64,000 nucleotides of DNA from Halobacteriales archaeon QS_3_64_16 (GCA_003021705.1 PXRJ01000015.1:23646-87645); one strand, 5' to 3'; shown: positions 51,572-60,821, numbered from the stretch's first letter. Translations and numbers: made by a program. The notes: a model not told the origin generated them from the letters alone.

Positions 51572-52567
51572 CTACGGCCGCGGAGCGGTGTTTTGGGTCG
51601 CGTTCTCGGCGATATTCACACCGTAGTCGGCGGTTCGCGAGAGCGAATCGACCACCAGTCCTAGTAGCTGAGCCTGCTGGGGCTCGAGCGTTCGGAGCAC
51701 TCCTTCGACCTCCCGGGTCCCCTCGTCGATCGCGCGAGTACTCGCCCGGGCTTCGCTCGCCAGTCCCATCGCCCGCTCGGGGTCCTCGTGCAACAGGGCG
51801 TCCATCGCGCGTTCTGCGATCTCGCTCGCGTCGGCGTGCAGACCCGCCAGCGCGTCGGCAGCCTCTTCGGGCACGTCGTTCAGATCGAGCGAGAGGCGGG
51901 CGATCTTCGCGGCGTGATCGGCGATCCGTTCGAGCTGGCGCGCGCCCATGTGGTAGTCGAAACAGGTCTCGCGATCGAGGCCGATCTCGACGGCCGCACT
52001 CGGATCCCGGAGCACCGATCGAAACACTCGCGAGGTCATATACCAGAGCCGGTCGACGTCCTGATCGCGCTCGACGACGTCCATCGCGAGTTCAGTATCG
52101 TTCTCGACGAGCGCGTCGAGGGCGTCTTCGAGCATCGTGAGTGCGACCAGGCGCATCCGGGAAATCGCGTTGTGGATCGATAGCTCCGAGGAATCGAGCA
52201 GGTCCTGTAACATGACCCGAGCGCTGGTCTCCTCGATTACCTCCAGGCCGACGAGCCCCTGGGCGGCGTCCCTGATCGAGGCGCGCTGAGCGGTATCGAT
52301 ACGGTCGGTCTCCAAGGTGATGACATCGAAGCCGTTGACGTACATCGTGATGACCGCCTGAGTGAGCTCCTCGCCTTCCAGATCGGTGATGTCGAGGCTT
52401 CCCTCGACGCGTTCGTCCTCCCGGCGCGGCGTCAGCACCAACTCCTCGTCCTCTGGGTGGAACTCGATGACGCTGCCGGCACTGACGTTGTTCGTCGTCG
52501 CCCACCCCTTCGGGAGCGATACCGTGTACGTCGATCCCCCGGTGACCTGGACCTTCCGTGTCTCCAT
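51572..52567 (-). CDS. AbrB-PhoU fusion regulator
   Basis: This 331-residue protein starts with an AbrB/SpoVT domain (RKVQVTGGSTYTVSLPKGWATTNNVSAGSVIEFHPEDEELVL, about residues 3-50). It is followed by two PhoU-type helical repeats (LSIHNAISRMRLVALTMLEDAL; ARQLERIADHAAKIARLSLD; DSLSRTADYGVNIAENAT) with conserved Asp/Glu metal positions. Such proteins are thought to sense phosphate or metal and act on transcription in haloarchaea. It diverges from phoU over an AT-rich 233-bp region. Confidence 0.88.
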   Translation of the reverse strand: METRKVQVTGGSTYTVSLPKGWATTNNVSAGSVIEFHPEDEELVLTPRREDERVEGSLDITDLEGEELTQAVITMYVNGFDVITLETDRIDTAQRASIRDAAQGLVGLEVIEETSARVMLQDLLDSSELSIHNAISRMRLVALTMLEDALDALVENDTELAMDVVERDQDVDRLWYMTSRVFRSVLRDPSAAVEIGLDRETCFDYHMGARQLERIADHAAKIARLSLDLNDVPEEAADALAGLHADASEIAERAMDALLHEDPERAMGLASEARASTRAIDEGTREVEGVLRTLEPQQAQLLGLVVDSLSRTADYGVNIAENATQNTAPRP

Positions 52568-52607
52568 ACTCCCCTTCTTCGCTCGATAACTATAAATTGA
52601 CTTCTAT

Positions 52608-52653
52608 CTATATATTTCGGTGGGAATACTCCCTCCATCTATCGGTTGATAGA
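52608..52653. promoter_or_regulatory. AT-rich divergent promoter with inverted repeat between the phoU-type genes
   Basis: CTATATATTT (52610-52619) can serve as the TATA box of phoU, and TCTATCGGTTGATAGA (52638-52653), a perfect 6-bp inverted repeat, sits where initiation is expected. For the opposite gene a TATA-like TTTATAGTTA lies near 52594-52585. The inverted repeat is a candidate operator for the AbrB-PhoU protein. Confidence 0.45.
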
Positions 52654-52800
52654 GAGACGGCCGCGGTAGCTATCACCTCTGTCGGTTCCCGGTCGTTGTC
52701 AGGATCGGCACTCGACCGCTGCTTTCCCGTGTTCGTTTCCCCTGTAGCCGGTTCTCGGAGCGCCGAAGGGTACATGTCCGTCGAGACGAGAGCGGTGGTC

Positions 52801-53472
52801 ATGCCACGGCGCGGCTATCAACAGCAACTTGAAGACCTCAGGGAGAACGTCCTCTATATGAGCGAGGTGGTCTTAGAACGCCTTCGGATGGGACTCGACG
52901 CCCTCGACCAGCGGGACGCCGATCTGGCCTGGTCGGTTATCGAGGGCGACGACGAAGTAAACGACCTCTATCTCGAACTCGAGGGCGACTGTATCGACTT
53001 GTTCGCCCTCCAACAGCCGGTCGCAGGCGATCTCAGGTTCATTGCGGCCTCCTTCAAGATCATTACCGATCTCGAGCGGGTCGCCGACCTGGCCACGAAT
53101 CTCGCGGAGTACTCCTTAGAGGCCGACCGCGAGGTCTTTCCCGATGTCGACGCCCAGTCGATCGGGACTCGGGCCCACGACATGGTTGAGGCGGCGATGG
53201 ACGCGTATGCGGGCAACGACGCCGACACCAGCCGGACGGTCGCCGATCAGGACGAGGAGTTAGACCAGCTCTGTGAGCGCGCCTCCGAGACTGTCGTTCG
53301 CGATCTGCTCGAACGCGAACTCGATTCCGGGGAAGACATAGAGGTTCTCATGACCGACGTCTCGCGACTCCTCCTTACCATCCGGGACTTAGAACGCGTC
53401 GGCGATCACGCCGTCAATATCGCCGCCCGCACCGTCTATATGGTCGAGAACGACGCAAGCTTGATCTACTAA
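52801..53472 (+). CDS. phoU: PhoU, phosphate signalling complex regulator
   Basis: This 223-residue PhoU is made of two three-helix repeats: LRENVLYMSEVVLERLRMGLDALDQRDADLAW with DLRFIAASFKIITDLERVADLATNLAEYSL, and RLLLTIRDLERVGDHAVNIAARTVYMV. The E/D-R-x-x-D metal motifs are intact in both. PhoU couples Pst uptake to regulation. Starts at 52774 or 52801 are possible; 52801 fits haloarchaeal homologues. No pst genes are in the window. An interspersed element starts right after the stop. Confidence 0.9.
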   Translation: MPRRGYQQQLEDLRENVLYMSEVVLERLRMGLDALDQRDADLAWSVIEGDDEVNDLYLELEGDCIDLFALQQPVAGDLRFIAASFKIITDLERVADLATNLAEYSLEADREVFPDVDAQSIGTRAHDMVEAAMDAYAGNDADTSRTVADQDEELDQLCERASETVVRDLLERELDSGEDIEVLMTDVSRLLLTIRDLERVGDHAVNIAARTVYMVENDASLIY

Positions 53473-53474
53473 CG

Positions 53475-53590
53475 GACCTTTTTGCTGAGGTCCTCGCTCG
53501 CTTCTTCGCTCCTTTCAGTCGCGCTCGCTGCGGGCTCAGCAAAAATCTCCACTAAAAACGCTTACTCGCGCCTACGGCGCTCGTTCGCAC
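53475..53590 (-). repeat. Interspersed hairpin element, copy D
   Basis: Read on the minus strand it contains GCGAGTAAGCG, TTTTTAGTGG, AGATTTTTGCTGAG, CCCGCAGCGAGCG, CTGAAAGGAGCG, AAGAAGCGAGCGAGG and CTCAGCAAAAAGGTC. It begins 2 bp after the phoU stop, with its AAAAAGGT end facing that stop. CTGAG and CTCAG pair to close the right half. It has no variable hairpin insert. Confidence 0.8.
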
Positions 53591-53611
53591 GTGAGATGCT
53601 GGTGCTCTCCG

Positions 53612-54068
53612 CTACCGCGACTGCTCTCCGCTTTCGGCGAGGTCGTCCAGCACCATCGGGTCGTAGAACGTTACGTCGTCTCGTAGTCGGTCTGGTGTCA
53701 TCCACACCGCTTCGTAGGTCTCGTCGAGTCCCGGCTCATAGCCCTCGGATCGGTCGCGCTCGTAGAGCCAGTTCTCAGTGATATCTCCTTCGTAGACACG
53801 CCATATCTCGTGACCCTGCTCGCCATCGAAGGTAAACACTTCTTCGTAGGTTCCAACGTGGGGGACGTCGGTGAGTGTAACGTCGAGTTCCCCGCGGAAC
53901 TCCCGGACGACCGTTTCGCGACTGTGCTCGCCGAACTCCACCCCGCTGTCGACCAGCCGGTAGAACGGCTCGTCAGCACCAGGTTCGTAGTCTTTCGAGA
54001 CGAGAAGTTCCCCCGCTTTCCTTGCGTACAACCGCGAGCGCGACCGGCCTAATCGCTCGCCAACTCAT
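53612..54068 (-). pseudogene. NUDIX hydrolase, frameshifted at a G run
   Basis: The ATG at 54068 opens MSWRAIRPVALAVVRKESG, the typical NUDIX lead-in, which slips at GGGGG (CCCCC at 54010-54014 on the plus strand). One G fewer joins it to ELLVSKDYEPGADEPFYRLVDSGVEFGEHSRETVVREFRGELDV and the rest, down to 53612. The NUDIX box is recognisable (GVEFGE...REFRGEL), although one expected Glu is Gly. The total length of 457 bp is one base too many. A TTG at 54031 could make a shorter protein. Confidence 0.72.
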
Positions 54069-54165
54069 GACACGTTCGAGAAGCTCCTGAACGAATCAGG
54101 TTTCGCTTTGGCAGTGCGGTGGCGGTAGGACGAGCACGCTCAGCGCGAGCGAACCACCGAAGGTG

Positions 54166-54311
54166 GTGAGTGAGCGTTTTTGGTGGCGGGCGAGACGCTT
54201 CGCGTCTCGCTGCTGCGACGAAACTCCGTTTCGTCGCAGAGATTTTTGCTGGCCTCGCAGTGAGCGACTGAACGGAGCGAAGAAGCGAGCGAGGATGCCA
54301 GGAAAAAGGTG
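54166..54311 (+). repeat. Interspersed hairpin element, copy B
   Basis: The order is GGTGAGTGAGCGTTTTTGGTGG, hairpin GCGAGACGC-TTC-GCGTCTCGC (54190-54210), hairpin arms CTGCGACGAAAC and GTTTCGTCGCAG (54213-54239), AGATTTTTGCTGGC, CGCAGTGAGCG, GGAGCGAAGAAGCGAGCGAGG, then GCCAGGAAAAAGGTG. It abuts the stop of cdc48 (54318, minus strand), so its right end faces that stop. Confidence 0.85.
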
Positions 54312-54317
54312 CGTGTT

Positions 54318-56543
54318 TTATTGGAAACCGATCCGGCCGCCCTGCCGGCCCTGGGCAGGGTCGCCACCGCCACCTTTGAACTCCTCTTCCATGCGCTCGT
54401 AGTAATCGAGGATTTCCTCGGTGATGGTGGGTCGAACCCGATCCATCGCCTGCCGGAAGTGACGCATCTCGACGCTTTCGGCGTCGTGATCGTCCCGCAA
54501 TGCTTGGATCGCCGCCTCCCGGGAGATCGATTCCAGATCGCTGCCGACGTAGCCCTCGGTGACTTCCGCGAGCTCCCGCAGGCTGACGTCCGGAGCCAAC
54601 GGCGAGTCGCCAGTGTGGATCCGCATGATCTCTTCGCGACCCTCGGTGCCCGGCTCGCCGATGAACACGAGCCGATCGAACCGACCCGAGCGAATGAGCG
54701 CAGGGTCGATCATGTCCGGTCGGTTGGTCGCGCCGATCACCATCACGTCTTCCATCTCCTCCAAGCCATCGAGTTCGGTGAGCAACTGGTTGACCACCCG
54801 CTCGGAGACGTTCGAGCCGACCTCCCCACCTCTGGAAGGAGCCAGGGAATCGAGTTCGTCGAAGAAGATCACCGTCGGCGACACTTGTCTGGCCTTTCGG
54901 AAGGTCTGACGGATCGCCTTTTCGGACTCGCCGACCCACTTCGAGAGTAACTGGGGCCCACGAACCGAGATGAAGTTCGCGTTGGTCTCGTTCGCGACGG
55001 CTTTGGCCATGAGGGTCTTGCCGGTCCCGGGCGGCCCGTAGAGGAGGATGCCCTTCGGGGGTTCGATACCCATGCGCTCGAAGCGCTCGGGATTGTTGAG
55101 TGGCCACTCGACGCTTTCCTTGACGTCCTGTTTGGCCGACTGGAGGCCGCCCACGTTACCCCAGTTGATCTTCGGGAGTTCGACGAGCACCTCCCGCAGC
55201 GCGGAGGGTTCGACGTCTTTCAGCGCGCCTTCAAAGTCATCGCGCTTGATGATCATCCGGTCGATGAGCGAGGGCGGAACCTCCTCCTCGTCCAGATCGA
55301 TCTCGGGGAGATATCTCCTGAGCGCTTTCATCGCTGACTCCTTCGTGAGCGATTCGATGTCCGCGCCGACGAAGCCATGCGTCTCTGCCGCCAGCCCGTC
55401 GAGATTCACATCGTCGGACAGGGGCATCCCGCGGGTGTGGACCTGGAGGACCTCTTTCCGACCCGTTTCGTCGGGTACGCCGATCTCGATCTCCCGATCG
55501 AATCGCCCCGGTCTGCGCAGCGCGGGATCGACAGAATCCACGCGATTCGTGGCGGCGATGACGATGACCTGGCCCCTGCTTTCGAGCCCGTCCATCATCG
55601 TCAGCAACTGGGCGACCACGCGGCGTTCGACCTCGCCTGTTACTGCCTCGCGTTTGGGCGCGATCGAATCGAGTTCGTCGATGAAGATGATCGCGGGCGA
55701 TTCCTCGCTCGCGTCCTCGAAGATCTCTCTGAGTTGCTGTTCGCTCTCGCCGTAATATTTCGAGATGATCTCGGGTCCGGCGATCGAGAAGAAACTCGCC
55801 GAGGTCTCGTTCGCGACAGCTTTCGCGAGCAATGTCTTCCCAGTGCCCGGTGGGCCGTGTAGTAGAACGCCCTGGGGCGGTTCGATCCCCAGTTTCTGGA
55901 ATATCTGGGGATGTTTCATCGGGAGTTCGACCATCTCCCGAACCCGTTGGATCTCGTTTTGGAGGCCGCCGATGTCCTCGTAGGTAATTCCGCCCCCTGT
56001 TTTCTCGAACCCGGAGATGGGCTCTTCGCGCAACTCGACGTCGGTGTCCTCGGTCACCAGCGCGACGTCCTCAGGGTCGGTCTCGACGGCGATAAGGGGG
56101 ATGGCTTGGCCCGGCGAGCGCATGAATGGATGGTTCGTGCTACTCATCACTGGGACGATGTCGCGCTCGACGACCGGTCGTTTGAGAATCTGGCGTTTGA
56201 CCATGCCCGCTGCGTCGCTACCGAACTGCACCGACGCCTCTTCGGGCGGGGCGAGTACGAGGCTGTCCGCTTTTTCCGCTTCGGCCTTGCGGATCTTGAC
56301 GCGCTCGCCGATGCCGACATCGGCGTTCTGACGGGTGAATCCGTCGATGCGAACAGTGTCAGTATTCCAGTCTTGGCGGTCGGCGCGCCAGACCTTCGCG
56401 GCGGTGGTGTCGCTGCCCTCGATCTCGATGATGTCGCCCGGGCTTAACTTCAAGTGAAGCAGCGTATCGGGATCGAGACGGGCGATGCCACGGCCCGAGT
56501 CATTTGGGTACGCCTTGGCCACCTCCAGTTGGACTTCGTTCAT
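54318..56543 (-). CDS. cdc48: CDC48/VAT-type AAA ATPase
   Basis: This 741-residue Cdc48 has an N-domain with double-psi barrel (about 1-185: [32 protein letters not shown]) and two AAA modules D1 (about 200-450) and D2 (about 475-725). Each has GPPGTGKT (Walker A), IIFIDELD or VIFFDELD (Walker B) and an Arg finger region ([26 protein letters not shown]). It unfolds proteins, likely feeding the proteasome. The C-terminal tail is Gly-rich and ends RIGFQ. The ATG at 56543 is family-typical. A hairpin element lies directly after the stop. Confidence 0.95.
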   Translation of the reverse strand: MNEVQLEVAKAYPNDSGRGIARLDPDTLLHLKLSPGDIIEIEGSDTTAAKVWRADRQDWNTDTVRIDGFTRQNADVGIGERVKIRKAEAEKADSLVLAPPEEASVQFGSDAAGMVKRQILKRPVVERDIVPVMSSTNHPFMRSPGQAIPLIAVETDPEDVALVTEDTDVELREEPISGFEKTGGGITYEDIGGLQNEIQRVREMVELPMKHPQIFQKLGIEPPQGVLLHGPPGTGKTLLAKAVANETSASFFSIAGPEIISKYYGESEQQLREIFEDASEESPAIIFIDELDSIAPKREAVTGEVERRVVAQLLTMMDGLESRGQVIVIAATNRVDSVDPALRRPGRFDREIEIGVPDETGRKEVLQVHTRGMPLSDDVNLDGLAAETHGFVGADIESLTKESAMKALRRYLPEIDLDEEEVPPSLIDRMIIKRDDFEGALKDVEPSALREVLVELPKINWGNVGGLQSAKQDVKESVEWPLNNPERFERMGIEPPKGILLYGPPGTGKTLMAKAVANETNANFISVRGPQLLSKWVGESEKAIRQTFRKARQVSPTVIFFDELDSLAPSRGGEVGSNVSERVVNQLLTELDGLEEMEDVMVIGATNRPDMIDPALIRSGRFDRLVFIGEPGTEGREEIMRIHTGDSPLAPDVSLRELAEVTEGYVGSDLESISREAAIQALRDDHDAESVEMRHFRQAMDRVRPTITEEILDYYERMEEEFKGGGGDPAQGRQGGRIGFQ

Positions 56544-56714
56544 GATGGGGTCTCGGGGATGATTCTCATTGGGGTACTCCCGGTGATATGCTTTTTGCTC
56601 GCCCCATGGCCCGGATTCACCTTGAGACCGTTCGTGGCGTTCGACGCTCGTACGACGATCGCGGAGGACACAATCGAAGCGACGGAAATATCCGACGACC
56701 GACATCCGAACTCC

Positions 56715-57152
56715 CTACCTCCGAAGCCGATCTCGAAGCCCATCGCGAAACGCTTTCGAACTCGCTAGTCCCCCGATAGCTCCGAAACCACCCGCGCAAC
56801 CGAACGTGAGCGCGAGCCAGGTGACGAATGTGGTCGATGAGTTCCCGAAATCGAGCAAAAGGGGAGACGATAGGAAGGATAGACCTATTAGGACGAGTAG
56901 GACGCCACTCATGGCTATACAGCTCGCAGCCACACCTGCTAGAACCTGACTTCGCCATCCTCCACTGTAGAGGGTTCCGGCGACGAAACCACTGACCACG
57001 AAGCCGAAGTTGACGATGGCGGCTCCGACCGCCCCTGAGACGAGAACGACGGATTCGCCTAAAACGGGGAGAGGAGACACGACGAACCCGAGAACCATCG
57101 TGACTGCTCCGGCGGCCGTTCCCAGCAACCCAGCTTTCGACATTCCCTTCAT
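56715..57152 (-). CDS. Small four-TM membrane protein, paralogue 1
   Basis: This 145-residue protein has four hydrophobic segments and the pattern GLLGTAAGAVTMVLGFVVSP...LVSGAVGAAIVNFGFVVSGFVAG. The downstream gene at 57287 shares this pattern closely, so they are tandem paralogues of a haloarchaeal membrane family (DUF5518-like). The function is unknown. ATG 57152 is used; ATG 57143 is possible. Confidence 0.68.
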   Translation of the reverse strand: MKGMSKAGLLGTAAGAVTMVLGFVVSPLPVLGESVVLVSGAVGAAIVNFGFVVSGFVAGTLYSGGWRSQVLAGVAASCIAMSGVLLVLIGLSFLSSPLLLDFGNSSTTFVTWLALTFGCAGGFGAIGGLASSKAFRDGLRDRLRR

Positions 57153-57286
57153 AGGGGATACACGTTTCGCTTGGCCTGTGTTCCTTCGCCTCTGCTTCAT
57201 AGGTTCTCACGTCGATCCGACAGGCGGGACCGAACCCAGTCTCGAACCGACTCGACCCGAGCGCCCCGCCGATGACTCCGAGGGCG

Positions 57287-57673
57287 CTACCGTAGGCCGA
57301 GAAACGCTACGATCAGGGCAACGAACCGAAGTAAGAATACGATGAATTCGGCTGCTTCCATCACAAACAGGTCAGTGGTCAGTTGGCTCGGGAAGAGAGG
57401 AGCGATGGACAGAAGGACGACCATGATCCCGAACACAGGCAGGAAGCCAGCGATAGCGCCCGCGAGAACACAGTCCTTCCAGTTCCCTCCACGACGGTAT
57501 CCCGCTACGAGACCCCCGAGCGGCCAGCTACCATTGACTACGACTGCACTGACCGCCCCCGAGACGAGAGCGACCTGCTCACCACCGATCGAGCTAGGCG
57601 ATAGCACGAGACCGAGCACCATCGTGACACCGCCAGCAGCCGCGCCTGCCAGCCCGTGTCTCACTACGCTCAT
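57287..57673 (-). CDS. Small four-TM membrane protein, paralogue 2
   Basis: This 128-residue protein has GLAGAAAGGVTMVLGLVLSP, QVALVSGAVSAVVVN and GGLVAGYRRGG, the same pattern as the neighbouring 56715-57152 gene on the same strand. Tandem duplication is likely. It diverges from larC. Confidence 0.68.
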   Translation of the reverse strand: MSVVRHGLAGAAAGGVTMVLGLVLSPSSIGGEQVALVSGAVSAVVVNGSWPLGGLVAGYRRGGNWKDCVLAGAIAGFLPVFGIMVVLLSIAPLFPSQLTTDLFVMEAAEFIVFLLRFVALIVAFLGLR

Positions 57674-57762
57674 CCCGTATTCCACTGTGGTCTCGCGGTC
57701 CTATTTGTACTCGCACACGAACCGATCCGACGACTTTTGCTCTCGACTACCTATCTCCAAGT

Positions 57763-59085
57763 ATGCGAACGCTGGCGTTCGACGGCCGCATGGGAGCGAG
57801 TGGCGACATGATACTCGGAGCACTGCTCGCCGCCGGCGCCGACCGAGACGTCTTGGCTGTCGTCGAACAGGCTCTTCCCGTCCGGTACGCGATCGACGAA
57901 ACGATGAAAAACGGTATCGCCGCGGTGACCGTCGACGTATTGCTCACCGAGGGCGACGCCTCTTCCGAAGCCGACGATGGTTCCGACGACCCTCCCGATT
58001 ACGAGGACGCTCACGATCATTCGGATCACACGCACAGCAACGACCACGGCGACAGCCACGACCACAACCACGATCACGAGCACGCCGAAGGGAGCGGTCC
58101 ACTTCGCTCCTACCCCGAGGTCGTCGAGATCGTCTCGGAGATGGGTCTCGATAGCGGGGTCGAAGCGAGCGCGCTCGATATATTCGAGATCCTCGGCGAG
58201 GCCGAAGCCGCCGTCCACGGCACGGATCTCGACGAAACGCACTTCCACGAGGTCGGCGCGGACGACGCGATCGCCGATGTCGTCGGCGCGGCGCTGCTGT
58301 TCGCCGATCTCGCGCCCGACCGGGTACTGAGCACGCCGCTCGCGATCGGCGGCGGCGAGGTAAGGATGAGCCACGGCCGGTATCCGGTGCCGACGCCCGC
58401 AGTAGTCGAGATCGCCAGTGAGGCCGACTGGTCGCTCCGAGGTGGACCGGTCGAACGCGAACTGCTCACACCGACCGGCGCGGCGATCCTCGCCCACTAC
58501 GCCGCGGGTATCGAGGCCCTTCCACCGATCTCGCTCTCGGCGTCGGGCTACGGGGCGGGTGGCTACGATCTCCCCGAGCGACCGAACGTCTTACGCGGCC
58601 TGCTCGGCGATGCTCGGGGTGAGCTCCGTCGTGAGGACATTCGAGTTCTGGAGACGACGCTCGACGACGCGACCCCCGAGATCTTAGGCGGGCTCCAGGA
58701 CTCATTGCGTGCGGTCGGGGCGCGTAACGTCGCCGTCCTGCCGGCGACGACGAAGAAATCCCGGCCCGGTCACGTCGTGCAGGTCATCGTCAAACCCGAG
58801 GACCGAGACCGCGTCGCCCGCCGTCTGGCCGAGGAGACGGGCACCTTGGGCGTCCGGGAGGGAAGCGCCAACCACCGCTGGGTCGCCGACCGGGAGATCC
58901 GCTCGGTCGTCCTCGGTATCGAGGGTAGCGAGCATCCGATCGACGTGAAAGTCGCAAGCGATACGGAAGGGACGGTCTACGACGTGAGTGCCGAATACGA
59001 CGACGCCGCGGCGATCGCACGCGAGACTGCCCTCCCGATCCGTGAGGTCATGCGTCGAGCGGAGTCGAAAGGGGAGAGCCGGTAG
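57763..59085 (+). CDS. larC: Nickel pincer cofactor biosynthesis protein LarC
   Basis: This 440-residue LarC has TLAFDGRMGASGDMILGALLAAGAD at the start, then LDIFEILGEAEAAVHG, HFHEVGADDAIADVVGAA, GGGEVRMSHGRYPVPTPAVVEI, LETTLDDATPEILG and NVAVLPATTKKSRPGHVVQVI. A His/Asp-rich loop at about residues 84-108 (HDHSDHTHSNDHGDSHDHNH) may hold nickel. LarC inserts Ni into the pyridinium dithiocarboxylate cofactor of LarA-type racemases. No larA, larB or larE is visible here. Confidence 0.92.
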   Translation: MRTLAFDGRMGASGDMILGALLAAGADRDVLAVVEQALPVRYAIDETMKNGIAAVTVDVLLTEGDASSEADDGSDDPPDYEDAHDHSDHTHSNDHGDSHDHNHDHEHAEGSGPLRSYPEVVEIVSEMGLDSGVEASALDIFEILGEAEAAVHGTDLDETHFHEVGADDAIADVVGAALLFADLAPDRVLSTPLAIGGGEVRMSHGRYPVPTPAVVEIASEADWSLRGGPVERELLTPTGAAILAHYAAGIEALPPISLSASGYGAGGYDLPERPNVLRGLLGDARGELRREDIRVLETTLDDATPEILGGLQDSLRAVGARNVAVLPATTKKSRPGHVVQVIVKPEDRDRVARRLAEETGTLGVREGSANHRWVADREIRSVVLGIEGSEHPIDVKVASDTEGTVYDVSAEYDDAAAIARETALPIREVMRRAESKGESR

Positions 59086-59137
59086 GCAACACGCGGGTCG
59101 TCGCTCGCTTGTGGCACCCACTCGTATCGTCGCCCGA

Positions 59138-59434
59138 TCACTGCTCGCCTTCGCCGCCGGTTCCTGCTGGGATTTTCCGATGCCACCACCGGAGCCACTC
59201 GGCGAGTGGCCCGCCCACTCCGTCGACGTGTACTCTTACTGTGCCGTCGAACTCCCAGCGTGCCCGCTCGGCGTTCGGGCCCATGCGCAGGGGGACGTCG
59301 ACCTGGAGGTCCTTGCAGGTACACTCGATTGCCTCCTCGCGGTCGATCGCGGCGTCGAGAACGCCGTCGAGTGCCCCGATCCACTCCTCCCAGCTCTCTT
59401 CCTCGGTCCCGTCCTCAACGTGTTCCTGTGACAT
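59138..59434 (-). CDS. Amphi-Trp-like haloarchaeal acidic protein
   Basis: This 98-residue acidic protein (ATG 59434, MSQEHVEDG) has conserved Trp residues: EESWEEWIGALDGVLD, ARWEFDGTVRVHVDG, and AEWLRWWHRKIP near the end. The pattern resembles small haloarchaeal amphi-Trp proteins of unknown role. It converges on larC with a 52-bp gap. Confidence 0.55.
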   Translation of the reverse strand: MSQEHVEDGTEEESWEEWIGALDGVLDAAIDREEAIECTCKDLQVDVPLRMGPNAERARWEFDGTVRVHVDGVGGPLAEWLRWWHRKIPAGTGGEGEQ

Positions 59435-59597
59435 ACCTCGATCCACACGCGGCACCGACTTGTATGCTCCTCTCGAATACCCACCCTACCCGCGAAGAAA
59501 CACCGAAGATATGGTCGCCTCGCCGGCTACTGCCCTAACCCCTGTGGATCGAAGCGACGATCTCCCTCACGGTCGAGTTCTCTTTAGCTACTCGGGC

Positions 59598-59786
59598 TTA
59601 CGTCGTCCGGTACTCGCCGTACTGCACGCCGATCGCGAGACAGATCAGGCCGAAGACGATCATCGCCGGCAGCACCATCATCAGGATCGTCCCGACGGCC
59701 ATCACGCCCGATGCCAGCAATCCCCCGGCACCGATAACGATCAGCGCGACGAAGATCCCGAGCGTGGTCGTCCAATCGAATTCCAT
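59598..59786 (-). CDS. Small membrane protein (62 residues)
   Basis: The protein has two hydrophobic segments (LGIFVALIVIGAGGLLASGV and ILMMVLPAMIVFGLICLAIGV) and a short charged tail (QYGEYRTT). No family is known to me. It is transcribed alone, between the amphi-Trp gene and the aldo/keto reductase, on the same strand. Confidence 0.65.
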   Translation of the reverse strand: MEFDWTTTLGIFVALIVIGAGGLLASGVMAVGTILMMVLPAMIVFGLICLAIGVQYGEYRTT

Positions 59787-59855
59787 GTCTACTCTATGCG
59801 TTCGCCGAGAATAAGGGTTGGTTCTCCGAGAGCTTCGCTGGCAGTTCGGTGTTCG

Positions 59856-60686
59856 TTACCAGGGCGCGAAGTCCGGGTCGACCTGGCGTTCCTGCTGATC
59901 CATCGAGTCGATCGCTTCGATGTCCTCTTCGTCCAGCTCGATCTCTAAGGACTCCCAGTTGCTTCGAATGTGGTCCTCGCCCGTCGCCTTCGGGATCGCG
60001 GTGATTCCCTTCTCGCGCAGCCACGCGAGGCTCACTTGGACCTCGCTTGCGTCGTGTTTCTCGGCGATCTCCGTGAGTTCCTCTACGTCGAAGACCTCCC
60101 CGCGGGCGAGGGGTGAGTACGCGACGAGTTCGATGTCCGCTTTCTCGCAGTACTCCCGCAGTTCCTCCTGGCGCCATAGCGGGCTCAGTTCGACCTGGTT
60201 CGCGAAGACCGACTCGTCGAGGACCTCCTGGGCCGTCTCTAAGTTCTCGGGCTCGAAGTTCGACAGCCCGATCCGCTCGATCTTCCCCTCCGCTACGAGT
60301 CCCTCGAACGCTCCCAGCGTTTCCTCGGGGTCGTAGTCGCCGGCCGGCCAGTGAATATAGAGCAGATCGACGTACTCGACGCCCAGATCCTCTAAGCTCT
60401 GCTGGGTGGTTTCGATCACGTCCTCGCTACTCAGGTTGTCGTTCCAGACCTTCGTCGCGAGGAAGACGTCCTCGCGGGGGACGTCAGCCTTCTCGATGCC
60501 CTCGCCGACGGCGTCCTCGTTGCCATAGGCCTGGGCGGTATCGATGTGGCGATAGCCCATCTCCAGGGCAGTGCGAACGCTCTCGACACAGGCGTCGTGT
60601 GCGTCGTTCTCCCAGGTGCCGAGGCCGAGCATCGGCATTCCCTTTCGCTCCGGCACGTCCTCGGCGGCGAGTTGTCGTTGAGCCAT
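59856..60686 (-). CDS. Aldo/keto reductase
   Basis: This 276-residue (beta/alpha)8 NAD(P)H oxidoreductase has the catalytic tetrad Asp in YRHIDTAQAYGNE, Tyr there, Lys in LATKVWND and His in DLLYIHWPAGD, and the C-terminal cofactor motif IPKATGEDHIRSNWESL. It is an AKR5-like (2,5-diketo-gluconate reductase) type; the substrate is unknown. Confidence 0.92.
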   Translation of the reverse strand: MAQRQLAAEDVPERKGMPMLGLGTWENDAHDACVESVRTALEMGYRHIDTAQAYGNEDAVGEGIEKADVPREDVFLATKVWNDNLSSEDVIETTQQSLEDLGVEYVDLLYIHWPAGDYDPEETLGAFEGLVAEGKIERIGLSNFEPENLETAQEVLDESVFANQVELSPLWRQEELREYCEKADIELVAYSPLARGEVFDVEELTEIAEKHDASEVQVSLAWLREKGITAIPKATGEDHIRSNWESLEIELDEEDIEAIDSMDQQERQVDPDFAPW

Positions 60687-60821
60687 AGCAACCTCTCTCT
60701 ACGATGCTCACGGGAAAACCCGTTGTGAAACCGGCGAGAGCGCCCGCCGAGCGTGCAAGAGGAGCTCACGGCCGAGGCCAGTCAGTGGTCGCTTCCGCTC
60801 CCTTCGCGTCGGTCGCTCCGT

